From Bog-756 sp963756515 (lineage in GTDB: Bacteria; Actinomycetota; Acidimicrobiia; Acidimicrobiales; RAAP-2): 64,000 nucleotides of DNA. The number at the start of each line of letters is the position of its first letter. Position 1 is the first letter of the stretch. This document shows positions 51,820 through 60,773 of this stretch, one piece after another. The notes under the pieces are model-generated. The model was not told the DNA's origin. It was given only the letters and a program-made list of their open reading frames with translations, and did not search any database. The translations under genes were made by a program, and so were the position numbers. The DNA lies in NCBI GenBank assembly GCA_963756515.1, contig CAVWNV010000003.1:270797-334796 (forward strand). Direction: 5' to 3'.

Positions 51820-52463
51820 TCAGTGTGCCTCGTCGGGCACGTCGGTTGACCAGTGCCTCCACTCGTTCATTTCCCCAAATTTGTAGTCAACCCGCCAATC
51901 CTCCAGGGGCCATGACCACTGATTGATCGTAAATCGCACAGCTAGTTTGATCTTCCAGACGAGCCACGTTCCCATACCTAGGGAAAGAATCCCGAATATC
52001 AGTCGGAAGGACTGCCCCCCGGGGGAATGTGCTTTGACCACGACATCAATGCCAGTGACGAGAAAAAACAGAATCAATACGAGAAAGACCGCCAGCCCCC
52101 GTGCATCCTTGCGCCGTCCCTGTGCGAAGGTCTGAGTGCTACCACCAGCAGCATGGAGCGGAATAACGCCACGGGGCAGGTCAGTCGGGGTGTCGGTGCA
52201 GTCCCTGATCCCGATCCGTCGGGCTCCGAACCCTTCGGAGTCCCTGACCCCCAACCCGACCAAGAGCAGAGCCTTCTAGCGAGTGTTTGGCTCTCCGAAT
52301 CGCCGTGGGTCACTCGGATCTCATGTCTGCCTGGGTCAGTCGAAATCGACCGACACCCGGCTCCACCTACGTCACCAGCTGTGGTCCCGTCGAGGAAAAC
52401 CCGCCATCGACGCCAACTGGTCCCAGGTGCGGGGTATGTACGAAATACCAAGATCTCCGCCAT
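51820..52463 (-). pseudogene. frame-disrupted membrane protein gene
   Basis: Two minus-strand frames look like halves of one protein. From ATG 52463 the first part reads a beta-sandwich-like domain ('WRRWRVFLDGTTAGDVGGAG', 'GRHEIRVTHGDSESQTLA'), as in actinobacterial proteins where a short beta domain precedes membrane helices; after about residue 65 it becomes unlikely. In the other phase the 3' part, ending at 51820, has two membrane segments ('LAVFLVLILFFLVTGIDVVV', 'FRLIFGILSLGMGTWLVWKI') and a charged tail. A frameshift lies around 52180-52290. Sequencing error or real decay cannot be told apart here. Confidence 0.45.
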
Positions 52464-52574
52464 GTTGGTTCGTATCGTACGCCGATGCCAGATGGTTCAC
52501 CCGATTCGACGCAATCACGGACCTGCCCCTGAACTCCGGGAAGGTGGGACGCTGCGCGGAGATACGATCGCGCC

Positions 52575-52778
52575 GTGAAACGTTGGAAGCCAAGCCGACC
52601 GATTCTCGTAGCCCTGGTGATTCTCCACCTCATCGTGACGGCGGTCACACTACGAGACCTGAGTCAGCGAACCGATATTCAAGTCCGTGGACCACGCTGG
52701 TTCTGGCGAGTATTCACTCCACTCAACATGGGGAACTCGGTGGTCTACTGGCTTGTTGGTCGAAAGAGCGGCTCTTAG
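52575..52778 (+). CDS. small membrane protein (PLDc_N-like)
   Basis: 67 residues. One transmembrane helix ('ILVALVILHLIVTAVTLRDL'), then 'VRGPRWFWRVFTPLNMGNSV' and 'VYWLVGRKSGS'. The pattern helix, charged linker, 'G.S.YWLVGR' is that of the phospholipase-D-nuclease N-terminal (PLDc_N) type of short membrane protein in actinobacteria. Function unknown. Divergent from the disrupted gene at 51820-52463; a GC-rich hairpin follows 33 bases after its stop. Confidence 0.7.
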   Translation: MKRWKPSRPILVALVILHLIVTAVTLRDLSQRTDIQVRGPRWFWRVFTPLNMGNSVVYWLVGRKSGS

Positions 52779-52810
52779 TCCTCTCACCGATCCTCAGAAT
52801 TGCCCCAGAA

Positions 52811-52828
52811 CGCCCCGAGAGCGGGGCG
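52811..52828 (+). terminator. hairpin after the small membrane protein gene
   Basis: CGCCCCG, loop AGAG, CGGGGCG: a perfect 7-base-pair stem 33 bases downstream of the stop at 52778. It is followed by GTTATTGT rather than a run of T, so termination is plausible but not certain. The same GCGGGGCGGTTAT sequence occurs at 51780. Confidence 0.45.
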
Positions 52829-52924
52829 GTTATTGTCTGCTGCCGAACTGCCTCCTTGTGGCCCAGGCGAGCAATCGGAGCAATCCCTTGACGACATTCC
52901 GATGGCCCGAGCAGCATTGGCGTC

Positions 52925-53686
52925 ATGACAAGTCGAGCGTCGCCTCCGACCATGGCTGTCAGCGAATGGGAGAAGAACGGTTACTTTCGTGTAGGTGAGT
53001 TCTTGTCACACCACGATTGCGGCCAGCTCATCGAAGCAGCTCAACAGATTGTCCAACAGGGACATAATGCGATTGTCCGGTATGAAGGCAATCTGTCCGT
53101 GACTCTCCCCGAGGAACAAAGGGTGTCCAAGCTCTACCGCTTCCACAGAGCCCAGCCCTTTTATTCGCTGGTGACGAGTCCTAGCTTGATCAATCTGATT
53201 CGTCCGCTCATGGGCGGTGATTTCGATGTTTTCCTTTCGCAGGTCGTTTGGAAAGTTCCTCACGCCATGGGACAACCGTGGCATCAAGATTCGTCGATCT
53301 TTCCCTTTGAGCCAACTCGACCAGTCGTCGCCGTCTGGATTGCGCTCACCGAAGCGACCGAGTCAAACAGTTGTTTGCGGGTCGTCCCTGGCTCGCACAG
53401 GGCCGATGTCGCCCCACACGGCCGCAACCAAGGTGCTGCAACGGGGCGCTATGTGTCCCTGATCGACCAAGACGTGGCCGCATATACATCGCTGGTGATG
53501 TCTCCCGGAGATCTTGTCGTCTTTGACAGCCATCTCGCCCATTCGAGCGGCGACAATCTTTCAGCGAAGGAACGAATCGCCCTCTGTTTTCACTTTGCCA
53601 CGTCAGGCACCATCGACCGCACTGCTGAGGTGTTCGGCGGCTCCCCCTATAACGACTGGATGCCAGCGTGGAGAGCCAACGGCTGA
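52925..53686 (+). CDS. phytanoyl-CoA dioxygenase family (PhyH) Fe(II)/2-oxoglutarate oxygenase
   Basis: 253 residues. Iron ligands H120 and D122 in 'QPWHQDSSIFPF', distal H206 in 'DSHLAHSSGDNLS', and R217 in 'KERIALCFHF' for 2-oxoglutarate. 'NGYFRVGEFLSHHDCGQL' is the usual N-terminal helix and 'SNSCLRVVPGSHRADVAPHG' the conserved loop. All metal ligands are present, so hydroxylation of a small molecule or lipid is likely; the substrate is unknown. Adjacent to the DUF1254 gene in the same direction with a 156-base gap. Confidence 0.88.
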   Translation: MTSRASPPTMAVSEWEKNGYFRVGEFLSHHDCGQLIEAAQQIVQQGHNAIVRYEGNLSVTLPEEQRVSKLYRFHRAQPFYSLVTSPSLINLIRPLMGGDFDVFLSQVVWKVPHAMGQPWHQDSSIFPFEPTRPVVAVWIALTEATESNSCLRVVPGSHRADVAPHGRNQGAATGRYVSLIDQDVAAYTSLVMSPGDLVVFDSHLAHSSGDNLSAKERIALCFHFATSGTIDRTAEVFGGSPYNDWMPAWRANG

Positions 53687-53842
53687 CTGGCTATCGGCCC
53701 GCCCCGTCTATCGCCCACGAGGTTGAACCGACCTCGCATCCCCAGGACTCTGGTTGTAGGGACTGGTCCGAACTGGTTTTGCCCCGGATAGGGTTGCTCA
53801 CCGCTCAAACCTCCCGGGGGGCGGAAGATCGGAGTTACCCCA

Positions 53843-55171
53843 ATGCCCGGTTCTGACGGTGAGTTTGCTGCTATTGCAGCCGAAGCCTACGGATTCTTGT
53901 ATCCCTTGGTCACGATGGAGTTGACCCGCCGCCAGGCGACCAACATTGAGGCCGGGAAGATGCCTGGCCGTGGTCCGGTCAACACCTTCGTCCATATCCG
54001 TGCCTTCCCCGATGCCGACTTCAAAATGGTCGTTCGGCCCAACTTCGACACCCTGTACTCGTCGGCGTTCGTCGACCTCACCGCCGAACCGGTCATCATG
54101 TCAGCGCCTGATACCGAAGGTCGCTACTACATGCTGCCGATTCTGGATATGTGGACCGACGTCTTTGCCGTACCGGGCAAGCGGACCAGTGGCACCGTGG
54201 CAGGAGAGTGGGCGCTTACGCCGCCCGGGTGGCAAGGGAAGTTTCCTGACGGTGTGGCAAGGATCGACGCTCCGACCCCGTATGTCTGGATCATCGGTCG
54301 GACTCAGACGAACGGCCCAGCGGACTATCCAGCCGTGCACGCCGTTCAAGACGGTTACCGCCTCTCACTCCTGTCTGAATGGGGCAAACCCGCCAGTCAA
54401 GTTGCGGTGATCATCGACGACAGCATCGACATGGAAACGCCGCCTCTTGACCAGGTCAACGCCATGTCCGGGTCGGACTACTTCACCCTGGCCGCAGAGT
54501 TGATGAAGCTCCACCGTCCCCATCGCACCGACTGGTCGGTCGTCGAGCGGATGCGTGGTCTGGGTCTGGTGGTCGGCGAGTCGTTCGATACGGCGATCCA
54601 GGGACCCAAGGTCTCGGATGCCATCGCCGCCGCACCATCTATCGCCCGGCAGGGCCTCGTAGGGAGCCTCTCCACCATGGCTGCAGTGGTAAATGGTTGG
54701 CAGATGAATACCAACTCGATCGGCGTCTATGGCAACTTCTACGCCAAGCGGGCCGCCGTAGCGATGTTGGGACTTGGAGCCAACCCACCGGAAGACGCCG
54801 TCTACCCGCTGCTCGTGACCGATGGTGACGGGAATCCGGTGGAGGGCGAGCACGCCTACGTTCTTCACTTCGATGCCGCTGACCTTCCCCCGGCGGGGGC
54901 CTTCTGGTCGGTGACCATGTACGACGAGCACGGTTTCCAGGTCGCCAACGAACTCGACCGCTTTGCCATCGGGGATCGTGATCCGCTGCAGTACGCAGAT
55001 GACGGTTCCCTCGACCTCTATTTCCAGCACGACAACCCGGGACCCGAGCGGGAGGCGAACTGGCTTCCCGCCCCGAAGGGACCACTCGGTATCACGATGA
55101 GGCTGTACGCACCGGATCAGGTCGTGCTCACCGGCTCATGGGCACCCCCGCCGCTTCGTAGAGCGGCATAG
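53843..55171 (+). CDS. DUF1254/DUF1214 domain protein
   Basis: 442 residues. N-terminal DUF1254 ('AYGFLYPLVTMELTRRQATN', 'VVRPNFDTLYSSAFVDLTAE', 'RYYMLPILDMWTDVFAVPGK') and C-terminal DUF1214 ('FWSVTMYDEHGFQVANELDR', 'LDLYFQHDNPGPEREANWLP'). The family is widespread, structurally beta-rich and of unknown biochemical role. Unlike many homologues it shows no signal peptide, so it is predicted cytoplasmic unless the start lies upstream. The ATG at 53843 has a GGAG-like site about 15 bases upstream. Confidence 0.92.
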   Translation: MPGSDGEFAAIAAEAYGFLYPLVTMELTRRQATNIEAGKMPGRGPVNTFVHIRAFPDADFKMVVRPNFDTLYSSAFVDLTAEPVIMSAPDTEGRYYMLPILDMWTDVFAVPGKRTSGTVAGEWALTPPGWQGKFPDGVARIDAPTPYVWIIGRTQTNGPADYPAVHAVQDGYRLSLLSEWGKPASQVAVIIDDSIDMETPPLDQVNAMSGSDYFTLAAELMKLHRPHRTDWSVVERMRGLGLVVGESFDTAIQGPKVSDAIAAAPSIARQGLVGSLSTMAAVVNGWQMNTNSIGVYGNFYAKRAAVAMLGLGANPPEDAVYPLLVTDGDGNPVEGEHAYVLHFDAADLPPAGAFWSVTMYDEHGFQVANELDRFAIGDRDPLQYADDGSLDLYFQHDNPGPEREANWLPAPKGPLGITMRLYAPDQVVLTGSWAPPPLRRAA

Positions 55172-55250
55172 TCAATACTGAGGTGCTCGCCTCGGGGTGT
55201 TGTCCCTCATCGCCGGGAGGGTGAGATGTTGAAGGATCGACGAGTCGGGC

Positions 55251-55481
55251 TCAGTCTGAGGTAAACGTGGGACAGAGGCGTCGCCACTCATGGTATTCAT
55301 CACTCAGTTCGGGGTGACGCTTCACCATCTCATTGATCCTCAGTAGGTGGCGGCTCAGCCGGGAGACCGCACCGGGGGTCTGCTTGCCTGGAGGCGCTCC
55401 AAAAGAACGCCGTCGGTACTCAGCAGCTTCTTTGGTCAGAATCTTGAACTCAGTGAGTAGATGCTGATCGACCTCGGACAC
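55251..55481 (-). CDS. small hypothetical protein
   Basis: 76 residues from GTG 55481. Charged and helical ('VDQHLLTEFKILTKEAAEYR', 'LSRHLLRINEMVKRHPELSD', 'EYHEWRRLCPTFTSD'); no recognised family, no signal peptide. The regular amphipathic pattern makes it a credible real gene. It lies alone between the DUF1254 gene and the Ig-repeat protein. Confidence 0.5.
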   Translation of the reverse strand: MSEVDQHLLTEFKILTKEAAEYRRRSFGAPPGKQTPGAVSRLSRHLLRINEMVKRHPELSDEYHEWRRLCPTFTSD

Positions 55482-55611
55482 GAAGACGACATTGTTGCAT
55501 GGTTGCCCTGTTCACCTCTGTGCGCAGCGTGCCCTGAGCTTCGCCGGCTCGGCGGCTCGACCGCCAGTAGCTAACTGACCCATGACCGCTTGAGGCCACA
55601 GCGCTTCGGGG

Positions 55612-57027
55612 CTAGTTGGCCACAGTGATTGTGACGGGCGCGCTGGTGCCTCCCGAAAAATACCGGGAGTAGGAAGCAACGCTCTGTAGTTCATAGGTCC
55701 CGTTGGGGACGCTTCTCGTGTTCCACTCGGCCAGCCAGCCGTAGTAGGTCGGGGTAGCGGTGGCGATCAACTGTTCGCCGTTGATCGTGCCTCCACTCAA
55801 CTCGAAGGCCACGTAGGTCACGTTGGCCGAAGCGCTGGCGTCAAGAGGGGACGAGGTGCCCGAGACGCTGGCCCCACCCGAGGGGATGAGCACTGTCGTA
55901 GTGGGCGTGGGGTTCGCGACCGTCACCGAGACCCCAGTGCTGTATTCGTAGTTGCCCGCGACGTCGGTCACAACGCTTTGAAGGGTGTAGGTGCCGTTCG
56001 GGACGGAGGTGGTGTTCCAGACGAAGATATAGCCGTAGAGGGTGGGTGTGGCCGTTCCGAGGCTCCCGAACACGCCATTTAATGCGGCGCTGCCCGTGAA
56101 CTTGACGCTGATTGGGGCTCCGTCGGGAGACGAGGCCGAGGCGTCGAGGACCGCCGACGTGCCCGAAAGGGTGGCCCCGCTCGACGGAATCACAATTTTC
56201 GTCGTGGGCAGAGGATTGTTCACCTGGATTTGGACCGGGAAGCTGGTCACGGTGTTGCCGTGGCTGTCCGTCGCCACGCTCACGAGGTCGAAGATCCCGC
56301 TGGGGATGCCGGTGATGGTATTCCACTGAGCGAGCCAGCCATAGATGGTGGGGGTGGCAGTGGCGACGACCTGCGGACCCGTGGGGCCGTCGGTCACTTC
56401 GAAGGCCACCTTGGTGATGGCACCGGGAGCGTCATAAGCGCCTGCATCGAGGATGGTCACACCACTCACTATTCCGGCTTCGGGCACAGTGATCTGGGTG
56501 AAGAAGTCCGTAATCGTTCCTTCGAAGCTGCTTCCAAAGTTGTCGTACGGAGTATCGAGGACCGCCTGCAGAGTCCCTGTCGTCCCCGCAAATGAGCCAG
56601 TCCCCCCCGTCACACCCAGCGTTAGCTCAAAGTTGTCTGATGCCGGGGTCACTACCGGCGGGACGCCGCCCGTAATCGTGTAGGTGATCGCCACGGGACC
56701 AGAAGCACTGCCACTGAGCGTTCCGACCCCCGTCGAGATGGTGAAGGAGCCAGTGAAGCTATTCGCGTCGGAATCGAAGCATCCGGCAACATTGAGGGTG
56801 ACCGTGCCCACGGCCGCGCTTCCAGGGTACGAGCTAGTGAACGTCAGAACGTCGTAACTGCACCCGTTGACCCCCGACTGAGAGGAAACGGCCCCACTGA
56901 ATGACGATGAGGGGACGATGTCATTGACGCTGACCGTGCTCGCGCCGGCTGCTGAACCCACCGTGGTCGGAACGACGGCGAAGGTAAGTGCCACTACACC
57001 GATGACAGCAAGCACGCGACCGATCAT
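55612..57027 (-). CDS. secreted protein with three Ig-like repeats
   Basis: 471 residues. Signal peptide 'MIGRVLAVIGVVALTFAVVP...SAAGA'. Residues about 30-180 form a beta-rich domain with Cys pairs ('VNGCSYDVLTFTSSYPGS', 'LNVAGCFDSDANSF'). Residues about 185-471 are three Ig-like repeats of about 95 residues, each with 'IPSSGATLSGTSAVLDASAS', 'ATATPTYYGWLAEWNT', 'SVPNGTYTLQSVATD'. Such modules are adhesive or glycan-binding in secreted actinobacterial proteins. It belongs with the other exported proteins here to a surface-protein neighbourhood. Confidence 0.85.
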   Translation of the reverse strand: MIGRVLAVIGVVALTFAVVPTTVGSAAGASTVSVNDIVPSSSFSGAVSSQSGVNGCSYDVLTFTSSYPGSAAVGTVTLNVAGCFDSDANSFTGSFTISTGVGTLSGSASGPVAITYTITGGVPPVVTPASDNFELTLGVTGGTGSFAGTTGTLQAVLDTPYDNFGSSFEGTITDFFTQITVPEAGIVSGVTILDAGAYDAPGAITKVAFEVTDGPTGPQVVATATPTIYGWLAQWNTITGIPSGIFDLVSVATDSHGNTVTSFPVQIQVNNPLPTTKIVIPSSGATLSGTSAVLDASASSPDGAPISVKFTGSAALNGVFGSLGTATPTLYGYIFVWNTTSVPNGTYTLQSVVTDVAGNYEYSTGVSVTVANPTPTTTVLIPSGGASVSGTSSPLDASASANVTYVAFELSGGTINGEQLIATATPTYYGWLAEWNTRSVPNGTYELQSVASYSRYFSGGTSAPVTITVAN

Positions 57028-57608
57028 GGTGACCCTTCATACGAGGCTTTACATGCCATCCTCCTCCCTTGCCTCCTTCCGGTCAACAGTCCATCTCAGC
57101 CCAACGGATATCGCCTTCCGGCCCTTGCGATCGCTCGCGTTTCGCCGACGCGCCATTCCAATCCTCACTACCGGCTCGGAGGCGATATCGACCGGGGTGT
57201 GCTTGCCGGGCGCTCAAACTGCCCTCGACCGGCACTTGTGCCACACCCCAGACCGCCTGGCGACCCCGGTCCCCATCTCCTCAGGATTGCAGGACCGGTC
57301 AACTCAGGGCTGTCCAGTAACCCCCATGAACGATGTTGAGCAGCTTCAAGCCCTTCTTCGCACCACACCCGCTCGAACCAGCAAGTTTGCTGCTGACGAA
57401 TTGGAGTCGAGTTCACCCGACCATCGTGCCGGCGAAGGACCCCGACGTCGCTTGACTCGAGAACACGAGGGCCTGCGTTGCCGTTGGCATCAGCGCCGAG
57501 ACCCGTGATCGAGGTGAACGTCAAGGTGGTGGGGTTCAACTTCGTGAAAGTGAAGCACCCTGGCAGCGTCTCATTGCCGGTTCAGGTCCATCGACCGGCT
57601 CACACGCG
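57028..57608. other. intergenic region with possible gene remnant
   Basis: 581 bases without a supported gene. On the minus strand about 57585-57440 reads 'ETLPGCFTFTKLNPTTLTFT' then 'SITGLGADANGNAGPRVLES', resembling a piece of a secreted beta-rich protein, but it has stops upstream and becomes non-protein-like downstream. Probably a decayed relative of the neighbouring exported proteins. Confidence 0.4.
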
Positions 57609-57643
57609 AAGGGAGCCCCGCCTCTGACGGGCGGGGCTCCCTT
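57609..57643. terminator. strong 14-bp-stem hairpin terminator
   Basis: AAGGGAGCCCCGCC (57609-57622), a 7-base loop, and GGCGGGGCTCCCTT (57630-57643) form a perfect 14-base-pair stem. It lies 50 bases downstream of the stop of the minus-strand exported protein gene ending at 57693. On the minus strand the stem is followed by TCGCGTGTG rather than a U-run. Confidence 0.75.
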
Positions 57644-57692
57644 CCACTCACTCACACCGGACGTGCCCTTGCGGGCCGCCGGTCTAGATGGA

Positions 57693-58571
57693 CTACTTGG
57701 ACGTCAGCGGTCCGGCGGCTGTGATCGTGGCGTTGACGTCAGTCCCGATGCACACCGCACCTTTGGACGAACCCGGCAGCTTGAGGCCGTCCCCGGAATC
57801 CGAGGTCACCACGGCGGTGAACTTCTCCAGAGTCGGCTCTGGTGGCGGCGCCTGTCCGTGCACTGGTGCGACATAGCCAGGGCAGGTCTTTCCGACCGAG
57901 GTGGTCAACGTCGGAGCCGAAATCGTTGTGGTGCTACCCGATGACCATTGGATGGTTCCACCCGTCGCCAGGGCAAGGGCTGGCAACGTGTTCGAGCCGC
58001 CGCCCGTGTCGCCCCCCGTGCATCCGCTCACCACGATGGCGTTCGATACGACGCTTCCATCGACATTGGTGCACGAGATGGTACTAGAAGCCCACTCGAA
58101 CTCCATCTTCTTCAGGATCGTGATGACAGGGTCAGGGTCGGTAGAGAGGCACACCTCGCCCGTAAACACAGATGGCAGCAGCATTCCGTCACCCGTGTCT
58201 GAGACCACGTTGCCCATGAAAGAGATAGCGGAGGGCTCAGTCGGCGGTGGCTGGTTCCTCACCGGCGCGATGTACCCAGGACACTTCTTCGCCGATATCT
58301 GGGTCACACTCGGAGCTCCGACCGTGGTGACGCCACCGGACGACCAAGTGATCGGTCCACCGGCTGCCAAGAGGAGCGGGTTGATTGGATCGGAGCTGAC
58401 GATGCCACCGTTCCCGGTGCAACCGCTGACGGTGAGAGTCGTCCCCAGAGTTCCTGTCGCGGTGGTACAGGCAATCTTTCCCCCGGCAAAGGCAGCAGTG
58501 CCGGTTAGCGCCAGAGTCAGTCCGCCGACTGGAATCAACAACGCCGCAAATATCATCAATATTCGTCGCAT
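57693..58571 (-). CDS. exported protein with duplicated disulfide-type domain
   Basis: 292 residues from ATG 58571 (AGGGA 5 bases upstream). Signal peptide 'MRRILMIFAALLIPVGGLTL', cleavage near 'AFAGG'. Two homologous halves of about 125 residues: each has a Cys pair ('IACTTATGTLGTTLTVSGCT' and 'ISCTNVDGSVVSNAIVVSGC'), then 'WSSG..TT' , 'KKCPGYIAPVRNQPPPTEPS' or 'KTCPGYVAPVHGQAPPPEPT', and 'SDTGDGMLLPSVFTGEVCLS' or 'SDSGDGLKLPGSSKGAVCIG'. Four Cys per half suggest two disulfides. No known family recognised; an internal duplication is clear. Followed by a strong hairpin. Confidence 0.8.
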   Translation of the reverse strand: MRRILMIFAALLIPVGGLTLALTGTAAFAGGKIACTTATGTLGTTLTVSGCTGNGGIVSSDPINPLLLAAGGPITWSSGGVTTVGAPSVTQISAKKCPGYIAPVRNQPPPTEPSAISFMGNVVSDTGDGMLLPSVFTGEVCLSTDPDPVITILKKMEFEWASSTISCTNVDGSVVSNAIVVSGCTGGDTGGGSNTLPALALATGGTIQWSSGSTTTISAPTLTTSVGKTCPGYVAPVHGQAPPPEPTLEKFTAVVTSDSGDGLKLPGSSKGAVCIGTDVNATITAAGPLTSK

Positions 58572-59185
58572 AGTTTCCCTTTCGTTGTACACAGGGACGG
58601 TCTGGTCGGCCTTCCCCCCAAGTCCACTGTCGCGACTTTAGGCCAGAAACCAAGCGTTTGCTCGGTTTATCTGGAGCCGGCGTTGAGAGTACAAGAGAGC
58701 AGGTCAGAGGGGCCGCGGCCCCACATCTCCCAACGGGGTTGACATGGGGCCGCCCCTATCCTCCGGCTTGCATTGACGCAATGGGGGGGGGAAGCACGGA
58801 GGAACCCACTACAGGGTACCGCGGTATTCATCCAGCGTCGCTGACAGAAGGATGGTTGGTGGCCCTGCGCTCAGCAACCCAGACCTTGCGACGTTTCGGT
58901 GTCTCAGTCCCGGCGCATCGCCCGGAAAAACATCGGAGAAGAGGTAGTGGCCATCGACTTCGACCAGAGCCAATACATGAAGCCCTGTCGCAGTCAGAGC
59001 TATAGCCGGTTTCATAAGCGTGGGGCTGGCAACTCCAGCCCTTGGGGCCACCCCCGCGGGACAGAGTCCGGGCAATTCGAGCGGGACCGGCAACGACGCA
59101 GTCCTGCCAAAGCATCGTTGCTGCCGTCGACCAGGAATCGCGCTTTCGGGAATCTGCGCGCGTCCAGGGCACGCGGCCGAGACGG
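58572..59185. other. intergenic region with one weak minus-strand ORF
   Basis: 614 bases. A minus-strand frame from ATG 59015 to a stop near 58811 reads 'MKPAIALTATGLHVLALVEV', 'DGHYLFSDVFPGDAPGLRH', a composition compatible with a small protein of about 68 residues, but no ribosome-binding site or family was found. Nothing else is supported. Confidence 0.3.
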
Positions 59186-59806
59186 TCAGGAAATCGCTGG
59201 CATCCCGACCATGGCGCGGAACTCGTCAGTCGTATTCGTCACTGGGAATGGCTCACTAGGCACGTCGAGGCCCAGCCGTTCGCAGATGGGATCCCACCCG
59301 TCCGTCGGGGACCATTCCAACAGGCGATTTCCCGGGACGCTCTGTCGAACCGCCGCATTGTGTCTCTCGTAGGCGTCCATCATGGCGGTCGGATCCTCAA
59401 ACGAGTTACTGAAGCGATCTCCAAGTAACTGGACTACGGCGGCCATCCACGGCGCCAACTCCGGCGGAACCTTGTCAAATGACTGAAAGATCGTGTTGCA
59501 TGCGCTGCGGTACCAAGACTCGGGATCTCGGACAGATAGCAGCACGAGCGCGTCCGGGTTGGCGGCTGAAAGCTCTGGCCAGAATGAACATCCGGGCCAG
59601 TCAACGAGGGAGACGTAGCCGGCGGGCATTGTTGACCAGTCAACCGGTCGCCCTTCGATAGCGTCGATCCAGCCTGGCGCCTGGGTCGGATCTCCGAGGA
59701 CCTCGATCATGTGATGACACGGGCCACCCAACAACTGTTCAAGGGCGATCTTCAATGAATGGGTGCCCGTACGACCGACTCCGGCACCGACGACCAGTAG
59801 CGTCAC
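59186..59806 (-). CDS. sulfotransferase-like P-loop protein
   Basis: 206 residues from GTG 59806 (GGGGGA 6 bases upstream). 'LLVVGAGVGRTGTHSLKIAL' is the PAPS 5'-phosphosulfate-binding loop of the Sulfotransfer_4 type; 'CHHMIEVLGDPTQAPGWID', 'ALVLLSVRDPESWYRSACNT' (the 3'-phosphate site RD.E.WY.S) and 'WDPICERLGLDVPSEPFP' complete the family pattern. It may sulfate a small molecule or be a non-catalytic relative. Same strand as the exported protein genes; isolated transcription likely. Confidence 0.82.
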   Translation of the reverse strand: MTLLVVGAGVGRTGTHSLKIALEQLLGGPCHHMIEVLGDPTQAPGWIDAIEGRPVDWSTMPAGYVSLVDWPGCSFWPELSAANPDALVLLSVRDPESWYRSACNTIFQSFDKVPPELAPWMAAVVQLLGDRFSNSFEDPTAMMDAYERHNAAVRQSVPGNRLLEWSPTDGWDPICERLGLDVPSEPFPVTNTTDEFRAMVGMPAIS

Positions 59807-59940
59807 GCTCAGTCCCCCTGTTCCGGCGATGACATCGCGTCCGCCAGTGGCCACATCATTGTGTGCCGGCGCTCATCCGTCCAACGTCGGATCGCGCAAG
59901 CCCAGGGCCTCGTCCCAGGACGCCGGCCCTGCCGACGCTT

Positions 59941-60165
59941 CTACTTCGGCCCGTAGTAACGACCATTCCACCTGAAGACAAGCACTGAATGACCGGCCTC
60001 CAAGGTCTGGAATTCATCGGTGCGAAGGTACTGATGCTGCTGTCCATCGGTCATGACAACGCATAGATGATCTGTGTCGGCGTCGATAGCTCGCCGACTC
60101 CCGTCCAAGGGACCGCCATCCAGGACCGCTTCCTCCTGAAGATCACTGCCGGGACCGGAGACCAT
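59941..60165 (-). CDS. small hypothetical protein
   Basis: 74 residues. The conserved-looking core 'AVLDGGPLDGSRRAIDADTD', 'HLCVVMTDGQQHQYLRT' and 'SVLVFRWNGRYYGPK' resembles a short actinobacterial family with this same ending, of unknown function. The ATG at 60165 is the only start in frame with room for the whole core. No signal or membrane segment. Confidence 0.55.
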   Translation of the reverse strand: MVSGPGSDLQEEAVLDGGPLDGSRRAIDADTDHLCVVMTDGQQHQYLRTDEFQTLEAGHSVLVFRWNGRYYGPK

Positions 60166-60407
60166 TTGAAAATCCTGCCACCTCTACACCATCTGCAGCG
60201 CAGACGACCCGGCTCCAGTCATGGAACTCGCCTTCGAGTGGCACGACGTGTTCGACGTTGACATTTCTCCTGCTGTGTCCGCAAACGACGGCTTTCTGTC
60301 TCCAAACGCCGGACCGGGGTCGGCTATTGACATCTGGATGTCGATGGAGTTTCGAGTCACCTGGGCTGATGCCAGAATGGTCGGATCCACGGCGAGAGGA
60401 TGGCGGC

Positions 60408-60650
60408 ATGGGCATCACGTACCTGACCTGGCCCGAAACCAAAAGGGCCGCTACTAGTTCAGCGACTGACCAGGATCGGCTGGTCAGAATTCATGCGGTG
60501 GTGGCTGTTGACGATGTGAGCAGTGACCGAACCATGTGCGGAATGGCCTTAGGGACCGATCTTGCAGCCATTGAGTTCGCTGAGACCAAGCCCCTTCTTC
60601 GATGCCATGTCTGTTCGGATGTGATCGGGTCGGTCGCCTTCATCCACTGA
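60408..60650 (+). CDS. small Cys-containing hypothetical protein
   Basis: 80 residues from ATG 60408 with GAGAGGA 7 bases upstream; the frame extends upstream but less plausibly. 'VRIHAVVAVDDVSSDRTMCG' and 'AIEFAETKPLLRCHVCSDVI' include a CxxC and another Cys, compatible with a zinc site shared by small actinobacterial proteins. No family recognised. Confidence 0.5.
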   Translation: MGITYLTWPETKRAATSSATDQDRLVRIHAVVAVDDVSSDRTMCGMALGTDLAAIEFAETKPLLRCHVCSDVIGSVAFIH

Positions 60651-60773
60651 AGCGTGATGCAAGGTCCGTTCACAGTGCGTGAGAGCAACTACACCCTCAG
60701 TCACTGGGGAGCCGCTCCTAAACGGCAGGTCCTCGTGTTGCCTAGAGTTGCTTCGGGCGACTGAAGGATAACC

